NCBI GenBank assembly: GCA_021816935.1
Contig: JAKAWR010000009.1
Span: 51,617-115,616 of the forward strand
Direction: 5' to 3'
Length of the DNA: 64,000 nucleotides
From: Actinomycetes bacterium
GTDB taxonomy: Bacteria > Actinomycetota > Acidimicrobiia > Acidimicrobiales > JAMCPL01
In this document: piece by piece, positions 63,882 to 64,000 of the stretch
How positions within the stretch are numbered: the first letter of the stretch is position 1
Layout of the letters: each line of letters starts with the position of its first letter
Notes under the pieces: model-generated
Databases searched by the model: none
Seen by the model: only the letters and a program-made list of their open reading frames with translations
What the model was told of the DNA's origin: nothing
Translations under genes and position numbers: made by a program

Positions 63882-64000
63882 TATGCCGAGGTTTGTAATA
63901 AGCCGAAGAATCATGAATGTGCCTGTGCGGCCTGAGGTTCGGGGGGATTCTTCGGCTTAACGTTCTGCTGTGTCGTTATAGTCTGTCGTGTTCATACCCC
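63882..64000. mobile_element. End of a further inserted element
   Basis: The sequence that interrupts orfB begins TATGCCGAGG. It contains TAAGCCGAAGAATC (63899-63912) and GATTCTTCGGCTTA (63946-63959), a perfect 14-bp inverted repeat with a 33-nt loop. No ORF is visible before the window ends. It is probably the terminal region of another insertion sequence; the family is not identified. Confidence 0.45.

Overview
The window is about 64 kb of high-GC DNA, probably chromosomal, from an actinobacterium, most likely a deep-branching one such as Acidimicrobiia (inference). The evidence is a CarD-type RNA polymerase regulator, a SigR/RsrA-type sigma and anti-sigma pair, an actinobacterial bL37-like ribosomal protein, a DUF2342-type zinc metalloprotease linked to F420-using actinobacteria, frequent GTG/TTG starts, and the order tilS-hpt-fol-pan-nad-coaX-lysS-clpC-disA-carD-ispD. 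No rRNA and no complete tRNA was seen.

Layout. 1-10 kb: catabolic and carbohydrate genes (a carboxymuconolactone-decarboxylase-like fragment, zinc alcohol dehydrogenase, alpha/beta hydrolase, GH31 glucosidase, a secreted GH39-like hydrolase, an epimerase) and the SigR/RsrA-like pair. 10-24 kb: a dense housekeeping run for tRNA lysidine (tilS), purine salvage (hpt), folate (folE, folP, folB, folK plus a catalytically altered phosphatase-fold protein), pantothenate (a DUF2520-PanC fusion, panD), NAD (nadB, nadC), CoA (coaX) and lysS. 24-31 kb: a polyprenyl diphosphate synthase, clpC behind a textbook SigR-type promoter, disA (c-di-AMP), carD and ispD. 31-36 kb: an accessory island with an IS3-family element nested inside another transposon, the bL37-like gene, a VapBC-type toxin-antitoxin pair, IS debris and an AAA/DUF4143 ATPase. 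36-47 kb: GDPD, a thiolase-like protein with a TetR regulator, an aldehyde dehydrogenase operon, a GH1 glucosidase and a GMC oxidoreductase. 47-51 kb: a divalent-metal module made of an NRAMP-related transporter with an altered metal site, a long 5' leader carrying a short upstream ORF and hairpins, and a soluble PRC/MgtE-N/CBS protein. 51-60 kb: an acyltransferase, a DUF3048 protein, thpR, recA with a LexA box, a macro-domain gene, rimO, pgsA and cinA. 60-64 kb: a second accessory region with a tRNA-Asp 3' remnant, small membrane proteins behind strong promoters, two decaying secreted beta-sandwich genes and further IS3-type and other insertions.

How it fits together. The SigR-like factor encoded near 7 kb probably controls clpC at 25 kb through a GGAAT-N18-GTT site, joining thiol/oxidative stress to proteolysis. 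The transporter leader at 48.6-49.2 kb is the best candidate for an undescribed regulatory system. A family of about 0.1-0.2 kb MITE-like repeats with terminal inverted repeats is scattered through the window (four copies plus core-only relatives). Many conserved enzymes carry lineage-specific low-complexity inserts. Several genes have -10 boxes 6-8 nt before the start codon, which suggests leaderless mRNAs.
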